From NCBI RefSeq assembly GCF_002210435.1, contig NZ_MZMV01000042.1:1-62642 (forward strand): a stretch of DNA of 62,642 nt, in the 5' to 3' direction. Within the stretch, counting starts at the first letter, position 1, and each line of letters starts with the position of its first letter. This DNA is from Micromonospora wenchangensis (lineage in GTDB: Bacteria; Actinomycetota; Actinomycetes; Mycobacteriales; Micromonosporaceae). The notes under the pieces were generated by a model. That model had not been told where the DNA came from. It did not search any database and was given only the letters and a program-made list of their open reading frames with translations. A program made the translations under genes and the position numbers. Below, piece after piece: positions 43,097 to 51,693 of this stretch.

Positions 43097-43477
43097 ATGA
43101 TTCGCTTCATCCTGAACCTGTTGTGGCTCATCCTCGGTGGCGGAATCGTGCTGGCGCTCGGCTACTTCGTCGCGGCGGTGATCTGCTTCGTGCTCATCAT
43201 CACCATCCCGTTCGGGGTGGCGTCGCTGCGGCTGGCGTCGTACTCGCTGTGGCCGTTCGGCCGGACCCTGGTCGCCAAGCCCGGGGCCGGCGTGCCCTCC
43301 GGGCTGGCGAACGTGCTGTGGGTGCTGCTGGCCGGCTGGTGGCTGGCGCTGTCCCACCTGCTCGCCGGGATCGCGCTCTGCGTCACGATCATCGGCATCC
43401 CGTTCGGCATCGCCAACTTCAAGCTCGTCCCGGCGGCGTTCTGGCCGCTCGGGCGGGAGGTCGTCGAGGCGCCCTGA
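43097..43477 (+). CDS. YccF-domain inner-membrane protein
   Basis: 126 residues from the ATG at 43097 (GGAG directly upstream, short spacing). Two copies of the YccF pattern: 'LNLLWLILGGGIVLALGY' ... 'ITIPFGVASLRLASYSLWPFGR' and 'LANVLWVLLAGWWLALSHL' ... 'IIGIPFGIANFKLVPAAFWPLGR'. About four membrane segments. Function unknown; widespread. It is divergent from the methyltransferase and convergent with the Mrp operon. Confidence 0.93.
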   Translation: MIRFILNLLWLILGGGIVLALGYFVAAVICFVLIITIPFGVASLRLASYSLWPFGRTLVAKPGAGVPSGLANVLWVLLAGWWLALSHLLAGIALCVTIIGIPFGIANFKLVPAAFWPLGREVVEAP

Positions 43478-43568
43478 CCGGCCCGGCGTCACCCCGGCCC
43501 GGGGCACGACGATCCGGCGGCGGCCGCGACCGCGAGGGCCGCGACGGCCGGGGGCACGCCGGTCAGGG
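43472..43568. terminator. Long inverted repeat holding both stop codons
   Basis: CCCTGACCGGC (43472-43482) and its exact complement GCCGGTCAGGG (43558-43568) bracket 75 nt of GC-rich DNA with further inner hairpins (43530-43555). The TGA of the YccF gene and the stop of mnhG both lie inside the arms. Probably a convergent termination structure. Confidence 0.4.
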
Positions 43569-43928
43569 ACGCCGGTCGGCGTGCAGCCGGTCGAGGTGGG
43601 CGGCGAGTTCATCGGTGACCAGCAGATCGGTACGGATCCGGTCGTGCGGGTAGCCGGCCCGGCCGATCATGTGCGCGGCGACCGGCGCGGTGGCCAACTG
43701 GAACGCGCCGACCAGCACCAGCGTGGTGACGTCCACCCCGGTCCGCAGCCGTAACGCGCAGCCGAGCAGCACCAGCAGCAGACCGAGCACCTGCGGTTTG
43801 GCGGCGGCGTGCATCCTGGACAGCAGGTCGGGGAAGCGGACCAGGGCGACCCCGGCGGCGAGGCTGAGCAGCGCGCCGCCCAGCAGGCAGGCCGCGGCCA
43901 CCACGTCCAGCACCGCGTCGACCCTCAC
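43563..43928 (-). CDS. mnhG: Mrp antiporter subunit MnhG
   Basis: 121 residues. 'LLGGALLSLAAGVALVRFPDLLSRMHAAAKPQVLGLLLVLLG' is the classical MnhG/PhaG motif; three membrane segments. Last gene of the antiporter operon; overlaps mnhF by 4 bp. All Mrp subunits form one complex that exchanges cytoplasmic Na+ for outside H+. Confidence 0.95.
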   Translation of the reverse strand: MRVDAVLDVVAAACLLGGALLSLAAGVALVRFPDLLSRMHAAAKPQVLGLLLVLLGCALRLRTGVDVTTLVLVGAFQLATAPVAAHMIGRAGYPHDRIRTDLLVTDELAAHLDRLHADRRP

Positions 43929-44188
43929 CTGTCGTCCCGGCGGGTGGCGAAGCGGGCGACGCTGACCGAGCCGACGAAGCCGAGGATGGCCAGCACCACC
44001 AGGATCGGCAGCGCGGTCGCGTCCCGGCTGTAGGCGGCCTCGGTCGCCACGGCGGCCACCACGATGGCCAGCAGCACGTCGGTGGCGACCGCCCGGTCGA
44101 GCACCGACGGCCCCCTGACGATCCGGGTGAGGGTGAGCGCGCCGGCCACCGCCAACAGCACGGTGACGATCACGGCGACAGCGGTCAT
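43925..44188 (-). CDS. mnhF: Mrp antiporter subunit MnhF
   Basis: 87 residues. 'TLTRIVRGPSVLDRAVATDVLLAIVVAAVATEA' is the MnhF signature (R-G-P-x-x-x-D-R-x-x-A-x-D); three membrane segments. Start ATG at 44188, overlapping mnhE. Related to a subunit of respiratory complex I-like modules. Confidence 0.95.
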   Translation of the reverse strand: MTAVAVIVTVLLAVAGALTLTRIVRGPSVLDRAVATDVLLAIVVAAVATEAAYSRDATALPILVVLAILGFVGSVSVARFATRRDDR

Positions 44189-44862
44189 CTCGAACTCCCT
44201 TCCAGCGCGGACGGTGTGTGCTCCCGGATCAGGCGTTGCTCCTGCGCCGAGCCGATCGCCGCGATCAGCCGGGCCTCCAGCTCCAGCACGCCGGTGCGGA
44301 AGCGTTCGACCTCGGCGCGGTCGCGTACCCCGAGCACGTGGACGTAGAGGATGCCGGCGTCCCGGTCGACCTCGACGATGAGGCTGCCGGGCACCAGGGA
44401 CAGCGCCTCGGCGGTCAGGGTCAGGTTGAGGTCGGAGCGGACCCGCAGCCGCACCGCGATGATCGCGCCCAGCGGGGGGTGCCCGAACCGCAGTGCCAGG
44501 GCCGCGATCTGGACGCTGGCCACCACCAGGTCGCGCAGGAAGCGCAGGGCGAACCGCAGCAGCGGCACCGGGTGCACCCGCCCGGCGAAGGTCACCGGGG
44601 GCAGCGGGAAGACGGTCAGCACCACCAGCCCCACGACCAGCCCACCGAGAACGTTGGCCCAGCTCAGCGTCCCCCAGAGCAGCACCCAGACGGTGACCAG
44701 GACGATCATCGCGACGGCCTGGTTGCGGCGGCGGGCCGCCCGGGTCAGCGGCCGGTCCTCGGGATGCTCCGGGGCCGGCCCACCGCCGGGAAGCTGCGGC
44801 GACGGCTCCCCGGGCGGCGGCGACCGGTCCGGGGAGCGCTGCGGTGGCGGATCGTGGCTCAC
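44185..44862 (-). CDS. mnhE: Mrp antiporter subunit MnhE
   Basis: 225 residues from the GTG at 44862, overlapping the mnhD stop (GTGA). An N-terminal ~50-residue Pro-rich hydrophilic extension is followed by two hydrophobic segments (AVAMIVLVTVWVLLWGTLSW; LGGLVVGLVVLTVFPL) and the MnhE domain with 'SDLNLTLTAEALSLVPGSLIVEVD' and 'YVHVLGV'. Usual MnhE is ~160-190 residues, so the N-terminal tail is the odd part. Confidence 0.94.
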   Translation of the reverse strand: MSHDPPPQRSPDRSPPPGEPSPQLPGGGPAPEHPEDRPLTRAARRRNQAVAMIVLVTVWVLLWGTLSWANVLGGLVVGLVVLTVFPLPPVTFAGRVHPVPLLRFALRFLRDLVVASVQIAALALRFGHPPLGAIIAVRLRVRSDLNLTLTAEALSLVPGSLIVEVDRDAGILYVHVLGVRDRAEVERFRTGVLELEARLIAAIGSAQEQRLIREHTPSALEGSSR

Positions 44863-46439
44863 GGGGTCCCCCCGGGGTAGACGGCCTCGACGTACGGGGT
44901 GCGCCGCAGCAGGTCGTCGGCGGCGTCGGAGCTGAGGTCGAACAGCGGCCCGGCCACCACGGTCAACGCCAACCCCAGCACCACCAGGGCCACCGTCGGG
45001 GCGATCATCAGGCGGGGCAGCATCGCGCCCGGGTGGGCGTCGCGGTCCGGCCCCCGGTAGGGCTGCTCCACCCCGTCGGTGCGGACGGTGTGCACGCTGT
45101 CCTGCGGTTCGGGCATGTCCGGGTGCGGGCGACGCCAGAACGCCAGGTTCCACACCCGGGCGATGGCGTAGAGGGTGAGCAGGCTGGTCAGCAGCCCACC
45201 GGCGACCAGCACCCAGGCCAGCACGCCGCCGTCGTCGACCCCGGCCTGGACCAGGCCGAGCTTGCCCAGGAAGCCGGAGAACGGGGGGATGCCGGCCAGG
45301 TTCAACGCGGGCACGAAGAACAACACGGCGAGCAGCGGCGACAGCCGGGCCAGCCCGCCGAGGCGGTCCAGCGCGGTGCTGCCACCCCGGCGTTCGACCA
45401 GCCCGGCGGCGAGGAACAGGGTGGTCTGGATGGTGATGTGGTGCACCACGTAGAAGATCGCGGCGGCCAACCCGAGCGACGAGCTGAGCCCCACCCCGAA
45501 CAGCATGTACCCGATGTGGCTGATCAGGGTGAACGACAGCAGTCGTTTGATGTCGGACTGGGCGACCGCGCCGAGGATGCCGACCAGCATGGTCAACGCC
45601 GCCACCACCAGCAGCAGGTCGGCGGTCCGGCCGCCGGGGAACAGCAGCGTCTCGGTGCGGATGATGGCGTACACGCCGACCTTGGTGAGCAGGCCGGCGA
45701 AGACGGCGGTGACCGGCGCGGGCGCGGTGGGGTAGCTGTCGGGCAGCCACGCCGACAGCGGGAAGACCGCCGCCTTGATGCCGAAGGCGAGCAGCAGCAT
45801 CCCCTGCAGCACCAGCCGCAGGTCGTCGGGGAGGGCGTCGAGCCGGTCGACGAGCTGGGCCAGGTTGAGGGTGCCGGTGGCCGAGTAGACCAGCCCGATC
45901 GCCACCAGGAAGATCAGCGACGACAGCAGGCTGACCACGACGTACGTGGTGCCGGCGCGGATGCGGGTCTCGGTGCTGCCGAGGGTGAGCAGCACGTAGC
46001 TGGCGACCAGCAGGATCTCGAAGCCGACGTAGAGGTTGAACAGGTCGCCGGAGAGGAAGGCGTTGCACACCCCGGCGGTCAGCACCAGGTAGGTCGGGTG
46101 GTAGACCGACAGTGGGGTCTCCTCGTGCCCGTCGGCCATGCCCTGCCCGATGGAGTACACCAGCACGCAGAGGGTGACGGAGGCAGAGACCACCAGCATC
46201 AGCGCGGCGAGCTGGTCGGCGACGAGCACGATGCCCAGCGGCGCGACCCAGCCGCCCACCTCGACGACGAGCGGACCGTCGATCGAGGAGCGGACCAGCA
46301 GGGTGGCGGCCACGGCGACGGTCGCGGTGAGCACGGTGAGGCTGACCCACCGCTGCGCGCGGGGCCGGCTGGCCAGCAGCAGGGTCAGGGCCGCGCCGAG
46401 CAGCGGCATCACCACCGGCAGCGGGACGAGGTGGTTCAC
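44859..46439 (-). CDS. mnhD: Mrp antiporter subunit MnhD (proton-translocating)
   Basis: 526 residues, about 14 membrane segments. 'VNHLVPLPVVMPLLGAALTLLLA' start, 'GVCNAFLSGDLFNLYVGFEILL' with the conserved Glu, 'LLTKVGVYAIIRTETLLFPG' (key Lys) and 'SDIKRLLSFTLISHIGYMLFGVGL'. Homologous to NuoM/N-type subunits of complex I. ATG or GTG at 46439 overlaps the mnhC stop. Confidence 0.96.
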   Translation of the reverse strand: MNHLVPLPVVMPLLGAALTLLLASRPRAQRWVSLTVLTATVAVAATLLVRSSIDGPLVVEVGGWVAPLGIVLVADQLAALMLVVSASVTLCVLVYSIGQGMADGHEETPLSVYHPTYLVLTAGVCNAFLSGDLFNLYVGFEILLVASYVLLTLGSTETRIRAGTTYVVVSLLSSLIFLVAIGLVYSATGTLNLAQLVDRLDALPDDLRLVLQGMLLLAFGIKAAVFPLSAWLPDSYPTAPAPVTAVFAGLLTKVGVYAIIRTETLLFPGGRTADLLLVVAALTMLVGILGAVAQSDIKRLLSFTLISHIGYMLFGVGLSSSLGLAAAIFYVVHHITIQTTLFLAAGLVERRGGSTALDRLGGLARLSPLLAVLFFVPALNLAGIPPFSGFLGKLGLVQAGVDDGGVLAWVLVAGGLLTSLLTLYAIARVWNLAFWRRPHPDMPEPQDSVHTVRTDGVEQPYRGPDRDAHPGAMLPRLMIAPTVALVVLGLALTVVAGPLFDLSSDAADDLLRRTPYVEAVYPGGTP

Positions 46440-46936
46440 GCGTCCCTCCCCCGCTCGCCGGCCGCCGCCGCCACCGAGGCGGCCGAGGGCCGCCGGCTGT
46501 CCGGGTCGGGCCGGCCGTCGCCGTCGAGCTGGTCGTCGGAGTCGGGCTGGTCGGCGTCGTCGGTGCCCGGCCCCTCGTCCCGGTCGGCCAGGTCCATGAT
46601 CCGGCGGTCCTCCACGTCGTCCTGCACCTCGTCGTGGCCGTTGAGGTGCCAGCTGCGGTACGACAGCGCCAGCAGGAACGCGGTCATGCCGAGGGTGATG
46701 ACGATGGCGGTGAGCACCATCGCCTGGGGCAGCGGATCGCTCATCTCGTCGGCGTCGGTGGTGCCGACGATCGGCGGGCCACCGGCCCGACCTCCGGTGA
46801 GCAGCAGCAGGTTGGCCCCGTTGCCGAGCAGGATGACGCCCATCAGCACCCGGGTGAGGCTGCGTTCCAGCAGCAGGGTCACCCCGGCGGCGAAGAGCAC
46901 GCCGACCACCACGATGTAGGTGAGGTTGGGGGTCAC
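46436..46936 (-). CDS. mnhC: Mrp antiporter subunit MnhC with acidic C-terminal tail
   Basis: 166 residues from the GTG at 46936. NuoK-like core: 'LLLERSLTRVLMGVILLGNGANLLLLTGG' and 'DPLPQAMVLTAIVITLGMTAFLLAL', three membrane segments. After residue ~110 there is a ~55-residue Asp/Glu-rich hydrophilic tail (DEVQDDVEDRRIMDLADRDEG ...) not found in short MnhC proteins. The tail may face the cytoplasm. Confidence 0.95.
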   Translation of the reverse strand: MTPNLTYIVVVGVLFAAGVTLLLERSLTRVLMGVILLGNGANLLLLTGGRAGGPPIVGTTDADEMSDPLPQAMVLTAIVITLGMTAFLLALSYRSWHLNGHDEVQDDVEDRRIMDLADRDEGPGTDDADQPDSDDQLDGDGRPDPDSRRPSAASVAAAAGERGRDA

Positions 46937-49755
46937 ACCAGCTCCTTGTCCCGTACGTCGTCGTGGGCGTCCTCCTGCTGGCGGTCCATCTCGGCGCCGA
47001 GGCTGCGCAGGATGTCCAGCACCAGGCCCACCACGATCAGGTAGACGCCGACGTCGAAGAAGACCGACGAGACGAAGTGGACCTTGCCGAGCAGGGGCAG
47101 GTGCAGGTCGAGCACCGCGCTCTGCAGGAACTCCCCGCCCAGCGGCATCGCGGCCACCCCGGTGCCGACGGCGAGGAACAGCCCCGCGCCGAGCACCGCG
47201 CCGGCGTCGACCGGCGCGGCGGCGTTGAGTTCCCGGCGGCCGCCGGCCAGGTAGCGCACGGCCAGGGCCAGGCCGGCGACCAGCCCGGCGGCGAACCCGC
47301 CGCCGGGGGCGTTGTGACCGGAGAAGAGCAGGTAGACCGAGAACAGCACGATGGCGTGGAACAGCAGCCGGGTGACCACCTGGAGGATCACCGAGTGCCG
47401 GTGCGCCTCGAAGCCGGCGGTCAGCCAGCGCGGCCCGCCGGTGGTCGCCGGTCGGGGGCCGGGGACGGCGCTGCGCCGGTCCAGGTCGCGGGAGCGGCGG
47501 AAGATCAGGCTGGCCACCCCGGTGGCGGCCACCACCAGCACCGCGATCTCGCCCATGGTGTCCCAGGCCCGGATGTCGACCAGGGTCACGTTGACCACGT
47601 TCTTGCCGCCGCCGTAGGAGACCGCCTCGTCGGGGAACCGCTCGGAGACCGGGATGGCCAGCCGGCCGCTGGACGCGACCCAGGCCATCCCGGACACGAC
47701 CGCGCCGACGGCGACCCCGATGGCGATCCGACCGCGCCGGCTCCGGCGGATCGGCCGGGCCGAGAACTTCACCGGCAGCCGACGCAGCACCAGCACGAAC
47801 ATGACGATGGTGACGGTCTCCACCAGGAACTGGGTCAGCGCCAGGTCCGGTGCGCCGTGCAGGACGAACATCAGCGCGGTGCCGTAGCCGGCGACACCGA
47901 CCAGGATCATCGCGGTGAGCCGGCGCAGCGCGCGGGCGGCCATCACGGCGGCCACGATCACCAGGGCGGCGACGACCGCCTGCAACGGGGTGTCCCAGGC
48001 GCGGAACTGCCGGGGCCAGGGGCCGCCGGTGAGCAGCGCGCCACCGGGCAGCACGACCAGCACCACCAGGATGATCCCGAGGTAGAACGGCAGCGAGCCG
48101 CGCTGGGTCGCGCCGGTCAGCTCCACCGCGAGCCGGTCCACGCCGGCGACCAGCCGCTCGTAGCCGGCCGCGCCGTCCAGCGGCGTCCACCGGGTCGCCC
48201 GCAGCCGACCCCGGTGCAGCAGCAGGAACAGCCCGCCGCCGACCGCCACCGCCAGGGCGGACAGCCCCAGGGCCGGGGTCAGGCCGTGCCACAGCGCCAG
48301 GCGGTAACCCGGCCCGGCGGTGGAGAACCCGTCGGCGTACGGGGCGAGCAGCCCGTCGAACGCCGGTGCGGCGACGCCGACGGCCAGCCCGGCCACCGCG
48401 AGCAGCGCCGGGGCGGCGAGGAACGCCCGGCCCGCCGGGTGCGGTTCGGTAGGCGCGACACCGGGTTTGCCGGCGAACGCCCCCCACAGGAACCGCAGCG
48501 TGTACGCCACGGTCAGCGCCGACCCGGCCACCACCCCGGCCAGCACCAGCAGGTCGGCCGTACCGCCGTGCTGGAACGCCTCGAAGGCGGCCTCCTTGGC
48601 GACGAAGCCGGCCATCGGCGGCAGGCCGGCCATCGACGCGGCGGCCAGCACGGCGACCCCGGCGAGCACCGGCGCGCGCCGGCCGAGGCCGCTGAGTTCG
48701 CGCAGGTCCCGGGTGCCGGTGGTGTGGTCGACGATGCCGACGACGAGGAAGAGGGTGGCCTTGAACAGGGCGTGTGCCAGCACCATCGCCGCGCCGGCCA
48801 GGGCTGCGTCGCGGCTGCCGGCCCCGAGGACCACCATCAGCAGCCCGAGCTGGCTGACCGTGCCGTAGGCGAGCAGCAGCTTCAGGTCGGTCTGGCGCAG
48901 CGCCACCCAGGCGCCCAGGAAGAGGGTGGCCAGGCCGGTGCCGAGCAGCACCACCCGCCAGGCGGTGACGTCGGCGACGGCCGGGCCGAGCAGGGCGACC
49001 AGGAACACCCCGGCCTTGACCATCGCGGCGGCGTGCAGGTAGGCGCTGACCGGGGTGGGCGCGGCCATCGCGCCGGGCAGCCAGAAGCTGAACGGCACGA
49101 TGGCCGACTTGCTGAGCGCGCCGAGCAGGATCAGCATCAGCGCGGTGACCAGGTAGCCGCCGCCGGGCAGGTCGGTGGCGACGACCGACCAGCGGTAGCT
49201 GCCGGCGTGCTGGCCGAGCATCACGAACCCGGCCAGCATGGCCAGCCCGCCCAGGGTGGTGACCAGCAGCGCCTGCATGGCGGCGCGCCGGCTGGCCCGT
49301 TTCGCCGGGTCGTAGCCGATCAGCAGGTACGAGAAGACGGTGGTCAGTTCCCAGAACACGTAGAGCAGCAGCAGGTCGTCGGAGACGACCAGGCCGAGCA
49401 TGGAGCCGGCGAAGGCGACGAAGACCGCCGCGAAGCGGCCCAGCCCGGGGTCGTCGGAGCGGAAGTACCTGGCGCTGTAGGCCAACACCAGCGCGCCGAC
49501 CCCGCCGACGAGCACCACCATCAGCCAGGACAGGGTGCCCATCCGCAGGGCCAGTTCCAGGCCGATCCGGGGCACCCAGGGCCAGGTCTCCACCACCGGG
49601 TCGCCGGACCGGACCGCACCGGTACGGGTCAGCGCCCAGACCAGCGTGGCGGCCGGGGCGAGCGCGACGGCGTAGAGCGCACGGCGTCCGAAGCGACGTA
49701 CCAGCCCCGGGGCGACCACGGCTGCCAGTGCGTGGACCGCCACCAGGACCAGCAC
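46933..49755 (-). CDS. mnhA: Mrp antiporter subunit MnhA, with fused MnhB-type domain
   Basis: 940 residues from the GTG at 49755, chosen because AGGAGG lies 4 nt upstream; a GTG at 49788 lacks such a site. NuoL-like part ~1-500 with 'LTTVFSYLLIGYD', 'LLGALSKSAIVPFSFWLPGAMAAPTPVSAYLHAAAMVKAGV' and 'QTDLKLLLAYGTVSQLGLL'; a NuoJ-like part ~600-740; and at ~800-940 an MnhB domain ('VVTRLLFHAIVLFSVYLLFSGHNAPGGGFAAG', 'LLGKVHFVSSVFFDVGVY'). The operon therefore has no separate mnhB. First gene of the minus-strand Mrp operon. Confidence 0.95.
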   Translation of the reverse strand: MLVLVAVHALAAVVAPGLVRRFGRRALYAVALAPAATLVWALTRTGAVRSGDPVVETWPWVPRIGLELALRMGTLSWLMVVLVGGVGALVLAYSARYFRSDDPGLGRFAAVFVAFAGSMLGLVVSDDLLLLYVFWELTTVFSYLLIGYDPAKRASRRAAMQALLVTTLGGLAMLAGFVMLGQHAGSYRWSVVATDLPGGGYLVTALMLILLGALSKSAIVPFSFWLPGAMAAPTPVSAYLHAAAMVKAGVFLVALLGPAVADVTAWRVVLLGTGLATLFLGAWVALRQTDLKLLLAYGTVSQLGLLMVVLGAGSRDAALAGAAMVLAHALFKATLFLVVGIVDHTTGTRDLRELSGLGRRAPVLAGVAVLAAASMAGLPPMAGFVAKEAAFEAFQHGGTADLLVLAGVVAGSALTVAYTLRFLWGAFAGKPGVAPTEPHPAGRAFLAAPALLAVAGLAVGVAAPAFDGLLAPYADGFSTAGPGYRLALWHGLTPALGLSALAVAVGGGLFLLLHRGRLRATRWTPLDGAAGYERLVAGVDRLAVELTGATQRGSLPFYLGIILVVLVVLPGGALLTGGPWPRQFRAWDTPLQAVVAALVIVAAVMAARALRRLTAMILVGVAGYGTALMFVLHGAPDLALTQFLVETVTIVMFVLVLRRLPVKFSARPIRRSRRGRIAIGVAVGAVVSGMAWVASSGRLAIPVSERFPDEAVSYGGGKNVVNVTLVDIRAWDTMGEIAVLVVAATGVASLIFRRSRDLDRRSAVPGPRPATTGGPRWLTAGFEAHRHSVILQVVTRLLFHAIVLFSVYLLFSGHNAPGGGFAAGLVAGLALAVRYLAGGRRELNAAAPVDAGAVLGAGLFLAVGTGVAAMPLGGEFLQSAVLDLHLPLLGKVHFVSSVFFDVGVYLIVVGLVLDILRSLGAEMDRQQEDAHDDVRDKELV

Positions 49756-49900
49756 ATACCCTCCTCGAAGATCAGTGTCGGCGGCCACCGGCCCGTTCGG
49801 GGCGGTGCGGGACCGGCGGCGCGGGGACGGGCGTCCCCGGGTCGCACGGCCACCGCGGCGGTGGCGTCACCGGTGGTTGGTCGGTCGGTGGTGGTACCGG

Positions 49901-50380
49901 TCAGTGGCCGGCGAACACGTCCACCGCGGTCGTGGTGGCCGCCTCCGCACCCGCGACGACGACCTCGTCGCCGGCGAGCAGGACGTAGTCGTCGCCGGGG
50001 GTCGGCACGACCCGGCCGGCGCGGACCACCGCCAGCAGCGACAGCGGCCGGCCGGACAACGCGGTGTCCCGCCAGCGTTTGCCGTCGCCGATGCTGTCCA
50101 CGGCGACGGGTATTCGCACGACCGTGACACCGGGGAGCTGGCGTTCCAGCTCGGCGAGGTGGTCGACGGTGACCGCCTGGTTGAGCACCCCGGCGACGGC
50201 CTGCGCCTCGGGTTGTTCGAGCACCAGCGTGCAGAGCGCGGTGTCGCCGTCCTCGGGGTGGTAGATCACGATGTCGCGCCGCCCGCCGGGGTGGGAGATG
50301 ACGCTGGCCCACTGGCCGTGGGCGGTGGCGAAGCGCTGGCAGAGTCCGACCCCGGGAATGACCGTACGTTCGAACCGCAT
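49901..50380 (-). CDS. TrkA-C/KhtT-like cation:proton antiporter regulatory subunit
   Basis: 159 residues from the ATG at 50380, preceded by a near-perfect AAGGAGG at 6 nt. 'MRFERTVIPGVGLCQRFATAHGQWASVISHPGGRRDIVIY' is the N-terminal module of actinobacterial KhtT-like proteins, and the C-terminal TrkA-C (RCK_C) domain shows 'GVTVVRIPVAVDS' and 'GDDYVLLAGDEVVVAGAEAA'. These bind nucleotides or c-di-AMP and gate K+/Na+:H+ antiporters. No KhtU-type antiporter is next to it; it sits 145 nt before mnhA on the same strand and may act on the Mrp complex or elsewhere. Confidence 0.85.
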   Translation of the reverse strand: MRFERTVIPGVGLCQRFATAHGQWASVISHPGGRRDIVIYHPEDGDTALCTLVLEQPEAQAVAGVLNQAVTVDHLAELERQLPGVTVVRIPVAVDSIGDGKRWRDTALSGRPLSLLAVVRAGRVVPTPGDDYVLLAGDEVVVAGAEAATTTAVDVFAGH

Positions 50381-50561
50381 ACCGACCTCCTTCGCCCAAC
50401 ATCGAAGGGGCGTCCGGCCGGTAACGACCGCGCGCCCCTTCATCCCTATCATGATCAGACCCCTGTCGCCCACGCCATCGTCCCAATATATGGGAGGTTT
50501 CGACGTCGGAGGGGGTGCCGGGCGGCGGACGGCCACCGAACCGGCACACCGTGCCGGGTCG

Positions 50562-51512
50562 TCAGCGCGCGTCGGTGCGTTCCGGTACCGGCCGGTGCCG
50601 GCCCGCCGGGTCGTCCCGGTCGATGCGCAGCTCCCGTTCCAGCTCGGCGATCACCGCCCGCAGGTCGTCCAGGCGCTGGGTCAGGGCGATCCGGTCCACC
50701 TCGTCGGGCACCCCGTCACCGTCGGCGTCGTAACCGGGCGCCAGCCGCTCGGTCATCTCCAGCCGGCGGGCCTCCTCCATCGAGTTCACGATGACCGCGA
50801 TCAGGATGTTCAGCAGCAGGTTGACCGTGATGAGCACGTAGCTGACGTAGTAGACGAGGGTCCACGGGGACAGCGCCATCCCCTGCTCCACCAGATCCGG
50901 CAGGGTCTCCAGGGACAGCAGCACGAACAGGGTCAGCAGCGACCGGCCGATGTCGCCGTACTGCTCCGGGTAGGCCCGGCCGAAGATCAGCCAGCCGGCC
51001 ATGCCGTAGACGTAGAGGGTCACCATGGCCAGCGCGAGGAACCCGCCGACACCGGGCAGGCTGCGCCACAGCGCGGCCACGATGGTGCGCAGACCTGGCG
51101 AGAAACGGACCAGGCGCAGCACCCGGGCCACCCGGACGACCCGCAGCAGCGCCGAGTCGCCGTGCAGCCCGGGCAGGAAGATCGCCGCGATCACCACCAG
51201 GTCGAACACGTTCCACCCGTGCCGTAGGAAGTCCTGCGGCCGACGCCCGTACGCCAGCACCCGGATGGCGATCTCGGCGACGAAGGCCGCCCGGAAGCTC
51301 ATCTCCAGCCAGTTCAGCGCCGGCCGGGCCGCACCGAGATCCGGGTAGGTCTCCACCCCCAGGACCGCCGCGTTGGCCATGATGAGCACCACGATCGCCG
51401 CCTCGAAGGGGCGCGACCGGGCGATCCGGGCACAGCACCGGGCGAGGCCGACGGGGCGGGCGGGTCCGGGATCGGCGGCACGCCGCCGGGTGGGAACGGG
51501 CACGGACGGCAC
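50562..51512 (-). CDS. Voltage-gated cation channel (NaChBac-like ion transport protein) with EF-hand-like loop
   Basis: 316 residues. Six-segment layout: S1 ~37-55, S2 ~72-88, S3 ~100-115, S4 ~122-140 with Arg at 124, 127, 130, 133 and 136 (every third), S5 ~155-178, pore loop with filter SLETLP (200-205; Glu202 matches the LES filter Glu of NaChBac), S6 ~218-244. After S6 comes Y-DADGDGVPDEVD (262-273), a full 12-residue EF-hand-type Ca2+ loop, then a helical coiled coil to ~300. Bacterial channels of this class carry Na+ (or Ca2+). It would return Na+ pumped out by Mrp. A stop at 50562 and GTG/ATG near 51512; the first ~20 residues are flexible. Confidence 0.9.
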   Translation of the reverse strand: MPSVPVPTRRRAADPGPARPVGLARCCARIARSRPFEAAIVVLIMANAAVLGVETYPDLGAARPALNWLEMSFRAAFVAEIAIRVLAYGRRPQDFLRHGWNVFDLVVIAAIFLPGLHGDSALLRVVRVARVLRLVRFSPGLRTIVAALWRSLPGVGGFLALAMVTLYVYGMAGWLIFGRAYPEQYGDIGRSLLTLFVLLSLETLPDLVEQGMALSPWTLVYYVSYVLITVNLLLNILIAVIVNSMEEARRLEMTERLAPGYDADGDGVPDEVDRIALTQRLDDLRAVIAELERELRIDRDDPAGRHRPVPERTDAR

Positions 51513-51693
51513 CGGTCACCCGGTCCCGGGGCGGTACGGGAACGCGGCGGCCATCCCGACACCCTACCGGCCACCCGGGACGATCACCGTCGGTGATGGA
51601 CCGGGCACCCGGCCACCGGCGATCGCAGGTTCTCGCCCCGACATTGAACGACCCGCGCCCCGGCTTCGTACCACCCGGTGAAGGGAGCTGCTC

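Noticed and set aside
46963..50127. Plus-strand 1054-codon frame over mnhA
   Set aside because: Antisense shadow; His/Gln/Gly-rich with no recognisable domain, whereas mnhA is certain.
50450..50510. TATATT -10-like box upstream of the TrkA-C protein gene
   Set aside because: No -35 element at a usable distance could be recognised, so it is not listed as a promoter.
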